The position numbers and the translations under genes were made by a program. Below are positions 8,634 through 18,271 of a stretch of DNA of 56,584 bases, piece by piece. Within the stretch, counting starts at the first letter, position 1; every line of letters begins with the position of its first letter. The notes under the pieces were generated by a model. It was not told where the DNA came from, did no database searches, and was given only the letters and a program-made list of their open reading frames with translations. This DNA is from Sedimentisphaerales bacterium (GTDB lineage Bacteria > Planctomycetota > Phycisphaerae > Sedimentisphaerales > Anaerohalosphaeraceae): contig JAFGPC010000205.1 of NCBI GenBank assembly GCA_016926155.1, positions 1 to 56,584 on the forward strand, given 5' to 3'.

Positions 8634-9854
8634 CTACCAAGACACGCTTTCCCCGCTGGGAGCGATGAGCGTGCCGCCGTAGTTCTTGATGGTCGATCCG
8701 GCTCCCAGGGTGATATTGGCGATGCCGCTGTCCAGCTTTACCTTGGCGCCCGGCCACAGTTCCGAATCCTCTCCGCTGCCGGAACCGATCTGCTTGGCGT
8801 ATCCTGCATTGATTGAACGTGAAGCGTCCAGCGTTCCCCCGTAGGCCTTGAACTGGTGCAGGATCGACGCGGCCAGGTCGGCACATTGCCAGTACACCCG
8901 TGCGCCCGGGTAAATCTCAATAAGACCTGCATCTAATCCGACCTGTGCGGTCATGCCGTCCGTACCCCAGTAAAACGTGCCCCCGGCAAAGCGACTTCCA
9001 GCCCTGATCGGGCTTTGCCAGTGGACCGTTCCATTGATCATGAAGACAGCAGGAGATTCAGCACTGTTCTGGTTATCGCATCCGGTCCCGACATAGGTCA
9101 CGGCGTTGGCGCCGATGTTTTGCAGGCTGCCCAGGGCGCAGTCATCCTCGACGTACAGCGTTCCTTGCAGGTTCAGGACCTCTGCCCATAGACTGACATA
9201 GGAAGCACTGTTTTCTTCACCGCTCAGGTGTGCTATACCTTGAACCGTATTCATCACGAACCGGGTTACGTTCGAAGAACTTGACGCACCCTGCGAACAA
9301 TGCAGCCAGGCGGTGCCCGATCCTTCAAAGATGACATCGTCCGCTTCAAAGCTCCACGGACCGATATCCCCGTCAAAGGATGGGTGAACATGCACACCGG
9401 CAAGCTGCGGCGTGCCGGTGACATTGACATTCATGCTTTGCCGCTTGCCTGTGCTTGTGTTAAGTGCGGCCCGGGTATCGAAGTGGACAATATCCCCGGT
9501 CGAAGGCATATTCGCATTCGATCCGTCCGAGCAGTTCTTCCAGTTGGATCCATCGTTGCAGGTGACCGTCTCGGTCCCGGTGAACGTCTCGGCAACATAG
9601 GTTGCAGTGACAACAATCTCGTTGACTGTGGTATCCGCGTCCACCGTATACGTACTGTCATAATTCGTTGTTCCGGCAGGCGTGACGGACATACCAGCCT
9701 GGAATCCGTGCGCTGTGCAGGGAAGCCCTACCTTGCAGCTTCCTTTGTCCACCGCCGCGGCGTTATTCAGATTCTTTTGCAGTTTCGAAGCGTCCCAGGA
9801 ATAATCCCCGGCCACGCTTTCATGCGCCCGTCCGTACCAGTAGATGTTTGCCAT
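8634..9854 (-). CDS. Phage tail fibre or tail-spike-like protein
   Basis: A 406-residue protein, the last of the structural operon, where receptor-binding proteins usually sit. It is rich in Gly/Ser/Thr and short beta-strand repeats. The second half has solenoid-like runs such as GGTFYWGTDG and GGTLDASRSINAGYAK, fitting a beta-helix. No enzyme motif and no signal peptide are seen. The first ~70 residues (MANIYWYGRAHESV) may attach it to the tail. The assignment rests on position and composition; host range would depend on it if correct. Confidence 0.55.
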   Translation of the reverse strand: MANIYWYGRAHESVAGDYSWDASKLQKNLNNAAAVDKGSCKVGLPCTAHGFQAGMSVTPAGTTNYDSTYTVDADTTVNEIVVTATYVAETFTGTETVTCNDGSNWKNCSDGSNANMPSTGDIVHFDTRAALNTSTGKRQSMNVNVTGTPQLAGVHVHPSFDGDIGPWSFEADDVIFEGSGTAWLHCSQGASSSSNVTRFVMNTVQGIAHLSGEENSASYVSLWAEVLNLQGTLYVEDDCALGSLQNIGANAVTYVGTGCDNQNSAESPAVFMINGTVHWQSPIRAGSRFAGGTFYWGTDGMTAQVGLDAGLIEIYPGARVYWQCADLAASILHQFKAYGGTLDASRSINAGYAKQIGSGSGEDSELWPGAKVKLDSGIANITLGAGSTIKNYGGTLIAPSGESVSW

Positions 9855-9867
9855 GACTCTATTCCCT

Positions 9868-11130
9868 TTATGCCCAGCTAAAATACGGTTTTAAATACAA
9901 AGCAAATATACTTGGCGTGCCCCACCAATACGCTGTTGTCGTATCGTACCCTTCCACGTAAGGCGCATTCTCCCAGCCGTAATCGCCCACCTCTTGCCAG
10001 TACGTTTCCCAGTTGGCCCCTACGCCGGGTTCGTCCGAGCTCGAGCTTGTGTGCCCCTGAATGCACTGATAATACTTGCTGTTGTGCATACGGCAGTTGT
10101 ACAGCGTATAAGCTGTGCCGATCTGCCAGCTTAGGGTAATATCCCCGAGATCGTCCGGGGGAACGAAAAAGGATGGCTGCTCATTCCAGCCGAGAGTTTG
10201 ACTGGATTCTTCGAAATCAAAATCTGTATTCGACACCGACAATCCCACGGTCCGCATGGTGGGATTGTCCCCGCCGGGAATCCCCACGTTGGCGCCGTTG
10301 ATTTGAAACGGCAAATTCAGCATGCCCCGGTGTCCGGATGTTCCGGCCCAATAGGAAGGCACAAAGACAAAATAGTATTGTGTGTTGGCGTGCTTTTGGT
10401 GCGTCGGCCATGAACTCGTACTCACGCTGCTGCCGGAATTATCACAAACGACAGCCGTGGTTGGATAGCCGTAAGGCCGCCATTCCTGCGGTGATTCATC
10501 GCAATACCGCGTGATGACAAGCCCCACACCGCACAGCATAACGCCACCGTCATGATTATAAACCCAGTTTCCGCCTCCTGCATTGGCCCATTGATCGGAG
10601 GCCGTCCCGGCCCCTGATCCCCGTGCCGAATCCCAGGAATATTCTGTCCAGGCAGGGCTGATACTGGATACTAAAACGGTTTCAAAGCCTGCCCCGGCTC
10701 CCAGCCCTCCCGGTTCACCAAAACTTTTTCTTATGATCCAGCAGTGTTCGGCCATCCATTGAATGACATTCTTGATCTCGTTGACATGCACGGCCCGGAT
10801 GAGACCTAATGATGTCCAGTCCGATTGTCCGTTGGCCTGATTCATCACATAGGCAAATCCGCCCAGATCTTCCAGGCGTGTAAATGTTGTCCCTGATAAA
10901 ATACCGATCCCAGGTCCGGTCCCATAGGTTTCGTTGCACAGGTTCTGCAAAATATAACGCATGGAATCGATATACGGATACAGCAAAGAGGCTGTGGCGG
11001 GAGCCGAAGGAATGTACGGAGCGGTATAGCCGAATCCCGTGAACAGATCCACCACGTTCTCGCGAAGCTCGGCCAGCGGAGCCCGCTTGATCAGGGTGTT
11101 ACTCAAAACTGGAAAATACGTCCACGCCAT
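9868..11130 (-). CDS. Phage tail/fibre protein with chitin-binding-like C-terminal module
   Basis: A 420-residue protein. The start MAWTYF at 11130 is chosen because its ATG overlaps the stop of the upstream gene (TAATG); the frame extends 14 codons further. Around residue 370 the segment YYQCIQGHTSSSSDEPG followed by NWETYWQ resembles the small CBM5/12-like modules that many phage tail proteins carry (x-HTSSxxxxPGxGxxWxxYW). The rest is Trp/Gly/Tyr-rich without recognised domains. It probably belongs to the distal tail and contacts surface glycans (inference). Confidence 0.55.
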   Translation of the reverse strand: MAWTYFPVLSNTLIKRAPLAELRENVVDLFTGFGYTAPYIPSAPATASLLYPYIDSMRYILQNLCNETYGTGPGIGILSGTTFTRLEDLGGFAYVMNQANGQSDWTSLGLIRAVHVNEIKNVIQWMAEHCWIIRKSFGEPGGLGAGAGFETVLVSSISPAWTEYSWDSARGSGAGTASDQWANAGGGNWVYNHDGGVMLCGVGLVITRYCDESPQEWRPYGYPTTAVVCDNSGSSVSTSSWPTHQKHANTQYYFVFVPSYWAGTSGHRGMLNLPFQINGANVGIPGGDNPTMRTVGLSVSNTDFDFEESSQTLGWNEQPSFFVPPDDLGDITLSWQIGTAYTLYNCRMHNSKYYQCIQGHTSSSSDEPGVGANWETYWQEVGDYGWENAPYVEGYDTTTAYWWGTPSIFALYLKPYFSWA

Positions 11131-13616
11131 TACGTATGCCACCATGCATGGGCCGCCGGGATGCCCAGCCAACGTACAGTGCCCTCATCGTCCTCTTCCT
11201 GCCAGCCGTACAATAAATCGCCCGCCGTCAATTCGACAGTAGCGAGCCCGTTCTCGGCCACGTTAAACACGACTACGTTGTCCGTGTTCAGATCGTCGAT
11301 CCGGTCCACTGCGCCCCCGGTGTCCCAGTCGGTATGATCCACCACCTGACGGCGGCAGTTGTAAAAATTGCTGGTCCGGGCCGAGGTCACGCGGAACAAT
11401 GCCATGCCTGCTGTAACCGTTTGCCCGCCGCCCGATGATCCGCTTCCTTCAAAGCGCAGGGGCTGTTTATTCAGTTCACGGCGAATCTGGCTCTGCTCGG
11501 CCTCGAGCCTGCCGATCTTCGCCCCGGCCACGCGCAGGGTGGGAACGCGGAACTGACCGCCCGCTCCGCTCAATCCCACAAGGCGGCGGATATCCAGTTC
11601 GGCAAAGTCCGTGCGGAAGGTATAGGTATTCCGCTGGAAGTCCACGTCGATATTGGTTACACACGTCCCGGCGGAACCGAATCCCGATACATTGACCGAT
11701 TCGATCATCTGGCCAAGATGAACAACCGCTTCCAGCCGTTTGACAGAGACAGAGAGTTTGTTGCGGCGCTTGCCGTACCAGGCCACCGCCGCCGCCAGGA
11801 TCGACCGCAGCGTGTCCCGATCGTCCCGAATCTCCTGCGTACTCAAGTACTCGACAGGATTTCCCTCGGCGTCTACGTCCGCCACCGTGCCCGGTGTGAC
11901 AATCCAAAGCTCGGCATCGGGTACGGAGATCACCAGGGTCTTTTCAACATCAGTTTCGACGAGGGTATGCTCAAGCTGCAGATACTGATCGGTCTCGATC
12001 ATCGCCGTAACCAGAAGATCGTCATAGTCATATTCCGGTTCGAGAGAAGCAGGCTGGGCCCCGGAAAAATGATTCTTCGCCAGAAGATAGGACGGACGGA
12101 AGCGCACCTCAACGCCAAGCTGATCCTGCAGGGTCCGGACGGTAGCCGCCCGGTCGGGCAGTTTCTCGGCATAGCCGTATCGACCGCTGTCATCCTTGAG
12201 CAATGCGAACATGCGGCGGTAATCAGCTTCGGTGCCGGCCGGATTGCGGTTGACGGCATCTGATCCCGAATAGTCCCAGCCCTCCTTAAACGGTAAGAGA
12301 GGCAGGAAACGTTTTCCGACATTCCAGTAGTTGGCCTTGAGAGGTTCCTGAAACCTCCAGTCCCCCGTCTTGGGATCGAAGCGGGGCGCTACGATTTGGC
12401 CGTCCAGTGTCCAGTCCCAGTCATCAGGAACCACAAAGGTAGTAAACACCCTTTGAAACCGGTCGGTGGAACGGTACTTGTCGTTGATGACCTTCTTTTC
12501 GTCGTCAGTCAGAGAACTGTAGCCGGTGGTCCCTTCGGCCGCATCTTCAAAGGCGGTCTGTTCGGCTGCGGTCCAGCCGGTCTGTAAATCACTCATGCTC
12601 CACGTCCCGACCGACTTGATCATGGCCCCGCGTACGATGATCTTGTCGTACACTTCGCGGGTATCGTGGGTGATATCCACGTCGATATAGCTCTTCTCAT
12701 CCCAAAGCTGCAACGTGGTCCGGTCGCTGAAGGCATGGGCCGGGATGGAATAGTCACCGATGGTCAGATCCTCATCGAGAAGGCTCCAGATAAACAGGCC
12801 GCCCTTGCCGTCTGCATCATCCGCTATTGTCCAGTCCACGGCCCAGGCGAATCCTCTGGCCCGGCTGACCAGCTGGTTGATCGCCTGCCTGAGCGTCATC
12901 CCCTCAAAGTTGTACGCATCGACAATATCCTCCAGCGCTTCCCTGACCTCATTGCGAACCGTCAGGCCGAACCGCGGACCGCACAGAATGCGGGGGATTT
13001 GATAATGCTCGATCAGGTATTCCAGAATGTCCCAGTTGGTCCAGGTATCCTCAGTGCCGAAGACATGCGTATAGAACACTTCCAGCGAATCGTCAAACCG
13101 GTGTCGTGTGCTGCTCCGGTTGCCGACAATCCCACCGCTGCGGAGCTTCCGGTTAAAGGCAGGCAGGCTGTCGATCCGCACCACGGTTCCCTGCCGGACC
13201 CAGGCGGTATCCAGCCGGGTATCGAGTAAGGTTTCCAGACCGAACGCCTGAATGACCTGATCGGCTGTCTTGACGACAAAGCCGCCCTTGACACGCTGGC
13301 CCATGAGCTTGAACTGCTCGGCGGGGATGATGCCGGTCCACCATACAGTCGAGGTGGAGCTTAGAGGATTATCTTCTTCGGCTACAGTGATCTGGATATA
13401 CGCCCGGCTCAGGCCTGCGATATCCTCCCCGTCGAGCATGGCGGTGTAATCTTCCCAAAAGCCCGAACCGTAAGGGATCTGGAACTTGGCCGTGCCTACG
13501 CCTGGCGAAGCGGCTAACGAACACTGCAGGGGGATGATATACCGGTTGAGCGACCAGGCGTTCTGCCAGCGCCACTTGGTCCAGACGAACACATATTTAC
13601 GCGGGTAATCAGTCAT
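11130..13616 (-). CDS. Phage tail tip / tail-associated protein
   Basis: An 828-residue protein downstream of the tape measure, where tail-tip hub proteins are encoded. The start at 13616 (MTDYPRKYVF) overlaps the preceding stop as ATGA, indicating translational coupling; nine more codons upstream are rejected. The middle contains FEGMTLRQAINQLVSRARG and DITHDTREVYDKIIVRG, similar to the baseplate-hub-like folds of siphovirus tail proteins. The C-terminus has a coiled-coil-like stretch (KIGRLEAEQSQIRREL) followed by a Gly/Ser linker and a small beta domain. Naming as the tip protein is by position and size. Confidence 0.6.
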   Translation of the reverse strand: MTDYPRKYVFVWTKWRWQNAWSLNRYIIPLQCSLAASPGVGTAKFQIPYGSGFWEDYTAMLDGEDIAGLSRAYIQITVAEEDNPLSSTSTVWWTGIIPAEQFKLMGQRVKGGFVVKTADQVIQAFGLETLLDTRLDTAWVRQGTVVRIDSLPAFNRKLRSGGIVGNRSSTRHRFDDSLEVFYTHVFGTEDTWTNWDILEYLIEHYQIPRILCGPRFGLTVRNEVREALEDIVDAYNFEGMTLRQAINQLVSRARGFAWAVDWTIADDADGKGGLFIWSLLDEDLTIGDYSIPAHAFSDRTTLQLWDEKSYIDVDITHDTREVYDKIIVRGAMIKSVGTWSMSDLQTGWTAAEQTAFEDAAEGTTGYSSLTDDEKKVINDKYRSTDRFQRVFTTFVVPDDWDWTLDGQIVAPRFDPKTGDWRFQEPLKANYWNVGKRFLPLLPFKEGWDYSGSDAVNRNPAGTEADYRRMFALLKDDSGRYGYAEKLPDRAATVRTLQDQLGVEVRFRPSYLLAKNHFSGAQPASLEPEYDYDDLLVTAMIETDQYLQLEHTLVETDVEKTLVISVPDAELWIVTPGTVADVDAEGNPVEYLSTQEIRDDRDTLRSILAAAVAWYGKRRNKLSVSVKRLEAVVHLGQMIESVNVSGFGSAGTCVTNIDVDFQRNTYTFRTDFAELDIRRLVGLSGAGGQFRVPTLRVAGAKIGRLEAEQSQIRRELNKQPLRFEGSGSSGGGQTVTAGMALFRVTSARTSNFYNCRRQVVDHTDWDTGGAVDRIDDLNTDNVVVFNVAENGLATVELTAGDLLYGWQEEDDEGTVRWLGIPAAHAWWHT

Positions 13617-13987
13617 TGCGTCGGCTCCAAAAGCCACACACACTGCACCAGATATGCCGTACCGACCGGGGCACTGTTTAAAACGGGGATCAGGCGGTTG
13701 GGCCGGACATCGCGGATCATCACATTGCTTACCGTTCTTCCAAAATCATCCACGCACACGGCCAGCGAGCCGCGGACGGAGTAATAACTGGAAATCAGCG
13801 TATCGGCATTGGCCAAAGAGGTTATCGCTGCCGTCGTCGTCCATTGAAACGGCTCGGTCTTTCGGCTGGTGGCCCGATAGGCCTGCCCGTCGATTCCCTG
13901 CCGTTCAATGCGTTCGACATTTTCTGCCAAAGCGGGCAAGGGAGGCCCGTCCACCTGAATAAACGTAAACGATCCGATCCCGGCCAT
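13613..13987 (-). CDS. Small phage tail protein
   Basis: A 124-residue beta-rich protein between the tape measure and the tail tip gene, coupled to both (TGATG at its start, ATGA at its end). Position and size suggest a distal-tail or tail-completion component. No diagnostic motif is seen. It starts MAGIGSFTFIQVDG and has no signal peptide or membrane segment. Confidence 0.55.
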   Translation of the reverse strand: MAGIGSFTFIQVDGPPLPALAENVERIERQGIDGQAYRATSRKTEPFQWTTTAAITSLANADTLISSYYSVRGSLAVCVDDFGRTVSNVMIRDVRPNRLIPVLNSAPVGTAYLVQCVWLLEPTQ

Positions 13988-15747
13988 CAGTCCATCACCT
14001 CCGCCATCGGGACCGCTCCGCGTCCTCCGGTCTGCGCCTTTGTGTTTTCCTCCAGCGCCCGGACTAAATCCTTACCCGTTTGTTCGCTCAGGAAAAACTC
14101 GTTGACCTTCTGCGCCTGATAGCTCCGCAATGTTCCGCGGTCGATCAGGTCCGGATTCAGCCGGTTGGCATCGTACGGTTCTCCCAGCCTTTGGATGGCA
14201 GTAAAGCCCTGTGTGGATTCGTAAACCTCATTGACCAGGTCCTTGTTGGTGCTCAGGAAGTTGGTGCGGGAAAGACGGTCCCAAAGCTCTTCCAGCTGCT
14301 TTTGTTTTTCCGATCCGCGGTCGGTCTGCTCCATCTCGGCGGCAAGCTGTTCATACAGATAGGTATACCCGACCGCCCTTTGCTCGATCCCTTTGTGCAT
14401 GGTGGCGTAAAAGAGCATCCGCTTGGCCGTATCGGCATCCTCTTTGCCCAGCTTGTTGATCGTCTCGACCTGCTGCTCGAACTGGGAATACACAAAATGC
14501 TTTCGACCAGCGGCGGCTTTGGCGCGTTCGGCCCGTAACTGGTTTTCCACGTCAAACGCGGAGCGGGTGCTGGTATAGTCGGCAAACATCGCTTCTCCCG
14601 GTAACGTCTGTCCCGCCTGGGCAATCTTTGGAGCGACTCCGGCCTCTATCTCTCTGGCCTGCGGGCTGGACATCATGAGGATGGCTTGAAAGCCTTTGGC
14701 GTCGAGCTCCTTCATCTCATCTTTGCGCCCCTGGGCCTCCAATTCCAAGTATAACTGCCGGACAAACTCGCGACGCTGCGGATCGTTCATCGCCCGAAAA
14801 TCCATCCCCCTCTCGGCGGCATGCTTGCCTAAAAAGTCCATCGCCTTGTTTTGCCGCCCGGCTGTGACGGCATACCCGCGTAACGTCGCGGTAGCGGCTT
14901 CTGCGGTATCACCGCCATGCATGGCGATCATGGCATTGTAGTTGGCCAGAACCTGATCAAGGTTGTACCCGAGACCAAATCCGACGCCCATCATCTTGGG
15001 CATAGATGCGACATACTCCGGCGCTTCGGCTACGGAAGCACTGGCGGCGGCCAGAATCTTGTTTAACACCACCTTCTGCTGCTGAGCCGTATTGGCGTTG
15101 TTCAGACGTAAAATGTTGGGAAGCTTGGCCGCGGCTTCGGCGTCCATGCCCACCGCGGCGGCAAGCTTGCCCGATTCGATAGCCGCGGTCCGGGCCTGTT
15201 CGCTGCCCGGGGCATAGACCGATTCGGCAAAATAGAGCAAACGTTCTGCTGTCTGATGCGGCAAACGGGTCTCGGTTGCTACCGATTCAATGCTCCGCCG
15301 GGCGGCATCGATCCCGGCCTGCGAAACATCTTTGCGTAAGGAAGCCAACGGCTGAGCCAGACGGTCCAGACTCAGCGTCTCCCCGGTAAACTCCTGCCGA
15401 AGCTGCTTGGCTTCTTCCAAAAGCTTGATGATATTGCGGATGGTGGCGACGGCCGCTCCGCCCAGGCTGGCCATGCCGAACAGACCGAGCACGGAGCGAA
15501 AGACCTTGCCCGCCTCCCGGGCGGAGTCCTTGGCCTTGTCCATACCGGATTTGATCTCATCACCGGACTTGCCCCCGCCGCGGCCCAGGTCCTGCATGGA
15601 CTTGAGCGCCTCTCTGGCGTGGCGGTTCTGGTCCTTGAGCTTGTCAATCGCCTGCTGCTGCTTGTTGATGGTCTTGCCCATCTCCGAGAGCATCTTTTCG
15701 GCGTTGGCGCTCCATTCCAGATGTAGATCGCTTTTCTTGCCTGCCAT
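13987..15747 (-). CDS. Tail tape measure protein
   Basis: A 586-residue protein rich in Ala/Lys/Glu. The long N-terminal coiled coil (residues ~10-55, e.g. KTINKQQQAIDKLKDQNRHA) is followed by a short hydrophobic helix (near residues 88-108, GLFGMASLGGAAVATI), then mostly helical sequence with many Ala-rich repeats. Such proteins set tail length and pass through the tail tube. At ~0.15 nm per residue this would imply a tail near 85-90 nm. The start codon overlaps the preceding stop (TAATG at 15747). Confidence 0.75.
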   Translation of the reverse strand: MAGKKSDLHLEWSANAEKMLSEMGKTINKQQQAIDKLKDQNRHAREALKSMQDLGRGGGKSGDEIKSGMDKAKDSAREAGKVFRSVLGLFGMASLGGAAVATIRNIIKLLEEAKQLRQEFTGETLSLDRLAQPLASLRKDVSQAGIDAARRSIESVATETRLPHQTAERLLYFAESVYAPGSEQARTAAIESGKLAAAVGMDAEAAAKLPNILRLNNANTAQQQKVVLNKILAAASASVAEAPEYVASMPKMMGVGFGLGYNLDQVLANYNAMIAMHGGDTAEAATATLRGYAVTAGRQNKAMDFLGKHAAERGMDFRAMNDPQRREFVRQLYLELEAQGRKDEMKELDAKGFQAILMMSSPQAREIEAGVAPKIAQAGQTLPGEAMFADYTSTRSAFDVENQLRAERAKAAAGRKHFVYSQFEQQVETINKLGKEDADTAKRMLFYATMHKGIEQRAVGYTYLYEQLAAEMEQTDRGSEKQKQLEELWDRLSRTNFLSTNKDLVNEVYESTQGFTAIQRLGEPYDANRLNPDLIDRGTLRSYQAQKVNEFFLSEQTGKDLVRALEENTKAQTGGRGAVPMAEVMD

Positions 15748-16220
15748 TACTGCACCACGATATTTGCCGTTCCCCGCATCTTTTCGATTTCACCGGTTAC
15801 GCCCTGCAAGGCCGCCTCGGCCAGCTGGTCCTGCTCATCTTTCCGCAGCCGCTTCATCTCATCCGGCTTGTTGGGATGGTTTTTCGGGCGCATCCAGAAG
15901 TACTTGATATTGTTGGACGCCTGAAACCGGCCTTTGATAATCCCCTTGCCGGTGATGCGGAGCGGCATGGATAACTGCCGTTTCGATTCGCCTGAATACA
16001 CCAGAGCGGGCGGACTGCCCATCCGCCGCTTTCGGTTCTGGTACCGTTTGGTGCGAGGCTGGTATTTGTACCGCTGAGCCGCTCCGTGCTTAAAGTGTTT
16101 GGGTAAAATGTTCTGATGCCAGCCGTGCATGGCCTTTTTCATCTGCGCATCGATCAGGTTCGGGATTCGCCTTTGAATCCCCTTCAAGTCGGTAGCAAGG
16201 GTCAGTTTGCAAAAGTTCAT
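15747..16220 (-). CDS. Phage structural/assembly protein, basic
   Basis: A 157-residue very basic protein (QRYKYQPRTKRYQNRKRRMG) between the tail chaperone region and the tape measure. The start MNFCKL at 16220 is preferred over an ATG seven codons earlier, because it overlaps the stop of the -1 frame extension (ATGA) and follows GGGAAC. I do not recognise the family. Its site in the operon suggests a tail or head-tail assembly role, possibly tail completion. Confidence 0.5.
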   Translation of the reverse strand: MNFCKLTLATDLKGIQRRIPNLIDAQMKKAMHGWHQNILPKHFKHGAAQRYKYQPRTKRYQNRKRRMGSPPALVYSGESKRQLSMPLRITGKGIIKGRFQASNNIKYFWMRPKNHPNKPDEMKRLRKDEQDQLAEAALQGVTGEIEKMRGTANIVVQ

Positions 16221-17022
16221 CCGAAGTTCCCGCCATACCAAAACAGGTCACAGCACGTTGGGCAGTAGCCGGTCAACAATCCTTTAGCCCACTGGCGATA
16301 GGTCAGCCATCGCCGGTGACGGCAGGGTTGTCTTTTTTTTTATCCTCGGCCATGCGCTTGCCCACCTCGATCAGCGTCGGCCAGTCTATAACCGCGTCGA
16401 GAACCTTCTGCAATGAGTCCGTATCCAGCAGGCCTAAAAGGACCACTTCATCGAGAGTGACGCGGTAATTCAGCGACAAGGCCTGCACCGCCAGCTTGAG
16501 CCGGTCGGTAAGCGTCAAGGCCGGTTCCCCCTCCCTCATGTCCAGCAGGATCAGTGTATCGTCCCACAGGGCCTCCACCTGCTTCCAGAAGGAAGCCAGC
16601 TTGCCGATTACCGCCCCGGTGACCGCCTGCCCGTCCGCACCAATAGAAAGACTTCTGGGCAAGGCACAGCCGCCGCTCACTTGCCGGGCAACCGGTACAA
16701 GCCATTCGTTGCCGTCACCGAGAATCACCTTGTGTCCGGCCAGCATTTCCTCTCTAGCCAGTTCATGCGGTGCGGGTGGTGTCTCATTGTCCAGTCCGAT
16801 CCAGTACGTCTTGTCAATCGACGGTGTCCATCTTTGCCGATTCGGATCGAAAATTACATCCCTGCTCCTGTTCATGCTCAGCAGTACGCCCATGGCATGC
16901 TCCGGGCCCAGGGTGGGTGACCGCTGACAGATCGGCTCCTCGAGGATCTGAGACAGGCCGGTGTCCTTGAGGACCTCTGCGGTTACGGTCTGCATATTGG
17001 GAATAAAATATAAAAATCTCAT
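16217..17022 (-). CDS. Probable -1 frameshift fusion (GT-like) of the tail chaperone
   Basis: The zero frame runs through A9 at 16341-16333 (codons AAA AAA AAA after GAT). Slipping back one base there opens a second frame of 38 codons (…WLTYRQWAKGLLTG…) that ends in a TGA at 16219-16217. That stop overlaps the ATG of the next gene as ATGA. The fused product would be 268 residues. The extension exactly fills the only sizeable gap (16221-16302) in this part of the operon. A +1 slip gives only a short tail and stops well before the next gene. No mass or ribosome data are available. Confidence 0.5.
16303..17022 (-). CDS. Tail assembly chaperone (G-like), zero-frame product
   Basis: A 239-residue product located between the tail tube gene and the tape measure region, where lambda G / GT chaperones lie. 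It ends a few codons after a run of three AAA codons (residues 228-230). ATG at 17022 overlaps the stop of the tail tube gene (TAATG). The helical C-terminal half (TLTDRLKLAVQALSLNYRV, DAVIDWPTLIEVGKRMAED) fits a chaperone that binds the tape measure protein. The assignment is by position and by the frameshift signal, not by sequence family. Confidence 0.6.
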   Translation of the reverse strand: MRFLYFIPNMQTVTAEVLKDTGLSQILEEPICQRSPTLGPEHAMGVLLSMNRSRDVIFDPNRQRWTPSIDKTYWIGLDNETPPAPHELAREEMLAGHKVILGDGNEWLVPVARQVSGGCALPRSLSIGADGQAVTGAVIGKLASFWKQVEALWDDTLILLDMREGEPALTLTDRLKLAVQALSLNYRVTLDEVVLLGLLDTDSLQKVLDAVIDWPTLIEVGKRMAEDKKKDNPAVTGDG

Positions 17023-17903
17023 TACGTCAATCCGCTCCAGGCCAGGATGTCATTGCTTCCGTCGTATGTCGGCGTGATCAGGATGCTGGTTCCCAACCGT
17101 TCGCCGTCGTTGCCGCTGATCGGCTGCAACGCCAGACGGCCTGCATCTACACTGACCGCGATGGGAGAGGAGCCGCGTCCGCCGCCGTCCTCGATGTTGT
17201 CAAACTGGATGACCGAATCGCTTTCCGTCTGTGCGGTGCCGGTCAGGCCTAATGTAGTGATCAGGTCCACCTCGTAGGTATTGATTACGATGGACGGGCG
17301 GCGTCGGTTGATAAACACATGTGTCGGATACGCTCGTCCGCCGGAAGTCAAGAGGCTCAATCCGAAGTTGACAACCACCTCGAAGGCATCCACATTTGTA
17401 CCGTTTAATTGTACCTGTCCGAGTGTGTACGCCTGGTCGGCTCCGCCTTCGCTGGCATGCAAGTCAAAGCCGCTGGTAAACATGACCGGAGCGGTCATAC
17501 CGTCCGCACTGATCATGGTCACCAGATATTCGAGTACCGCTTCCCCGACCAATGTAGCGCGTAAAGTTTGCGGAACCACAATCCCGGCAGCAATATCGGC
17601 TCGGATATGATTGGCGCCGGAAGCCCGCAAACCACCACTAACCGTCTTTTGCATCCAGAAAGACATATTGGTGCCGTTTACGGCAATCCCGTTGTTGGCG
17701 CCCAGGTTTGCCAGGCATTTTTTGATTTCCACACTGGAAAAGGTGAACTTCGGTTCGGCCCGCACCACTCCGGCAAACGTCGGATCGACAGCGCCTGAAC
17801 CGGATAAAAGAATCGACTGCAACGCCGGATCGAAGTTGTACGACTGAATCCCCTTGATCAGGGTTGAGACGTGCAGAACCGAGCTAATCATGTACGCATC
17901 CAT
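17022..17903 (-). CDS. Major tail tube protein
   Basis: A 293-residue beta-rich protein without Cys-rich or membrane features, directly upstream of the chaperone genes and downstream of small head-tail genes, as in siphovirus tail modules. GGAGAAACCC sits just before the ATG. DAFEVVVNFGLSLLTSGG and the regular beta/loop pattern agree with a tube-forming fold. The assignment is mostly positional. It starts MDAYMISSVLHV. Confidence 0.6.
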   Translation of the reverse strand: MDAYMISSVLHVSTLIKGIQSYNFDPALQSILLSGSGAVDPTFAGVVRAEPKFTFSSVEIKKCLANLGANNGIAVNGTNMSFWMQKTVSGGLRASGANHIRADIAAGIVVPQTLRATLVGEAVLEYLVTMISADGMTAPVMFTSGFDLHASEGGADQAYTLGQVQLNGTNVDAFEVVVNFGLSLLTSGGRAYPTHVFINRRRPSIVINTYEVDLITTLGLTGTAQTESDSVIQFDNIEDGGGRGSSPIAVSVDAGRLALQPISGNDGERLGTSILITPTYDGSNDILAWSGLT

Positions 17904-17912
17904 GGGTTTCTC

Positions 17913-18269
17913 CTAGGGACGTTTGTAATACTGGTCATGGTGCAGCGCCACCGCCGTTGCGGAACGGACGCTGACCGTGGTTACGTTTTCATCCGTGAAC
18001 GGGATCTCGTCGATCACGTACTCGGCGCCGTCGATGGTGAGCGTTGCTCCGATCTGAGGAGCGGGCACTTCCTGCTTGCGGAGATCCACCTGGCCGCGGC
18101 GGATTTCATGACGGCCGTCCTCAATCTGCTCCTCGGTTCTCTGGTCGCTGAAGATTCCGGTACACTCTATCGCGTCACCGCTCTTGGGCTGATACGTCAT
18201 TGTTTGACCGAGTTGACCGGCCAGAAAATCGTCCATCCTCTGCATGGCGGAAAGTAAGTTCGCGTCCAT
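17913..18269 (-). CDS. Head-tail connector / minor head protein
   Basis: A 118-residue protein with a small beta domain (IGATLTIDGAEYVIDEIPF) after a helical N-terminus, similar in style to FII-like or head-tail adaptor proteins. GGAGGGATAACC precedes the ATG. It lies between two structural genes with only 2-9 bases on either side. The exact connector type is not resolved. Confidence 0.5.
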   Translation of the reverse strand: MDANLLSAMQRMDDFLAGQLGQTMTYQPKSGDAIECTGIFSDQRTEEQIEDGRHEIRRGQVDLRKQEVPAPQIGATLTIDGAEYVIDEIPFTDENVTTVSVRSATAVALHHDQYYKRP

Positions 18270-18271
18270 GG

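Noticed and set aside
8634-13616. A diversity-generating retroelement acting on the tail genes
   Set aside because: No reverse transcriptase gene and no template/variable repeat pair were found in the window.
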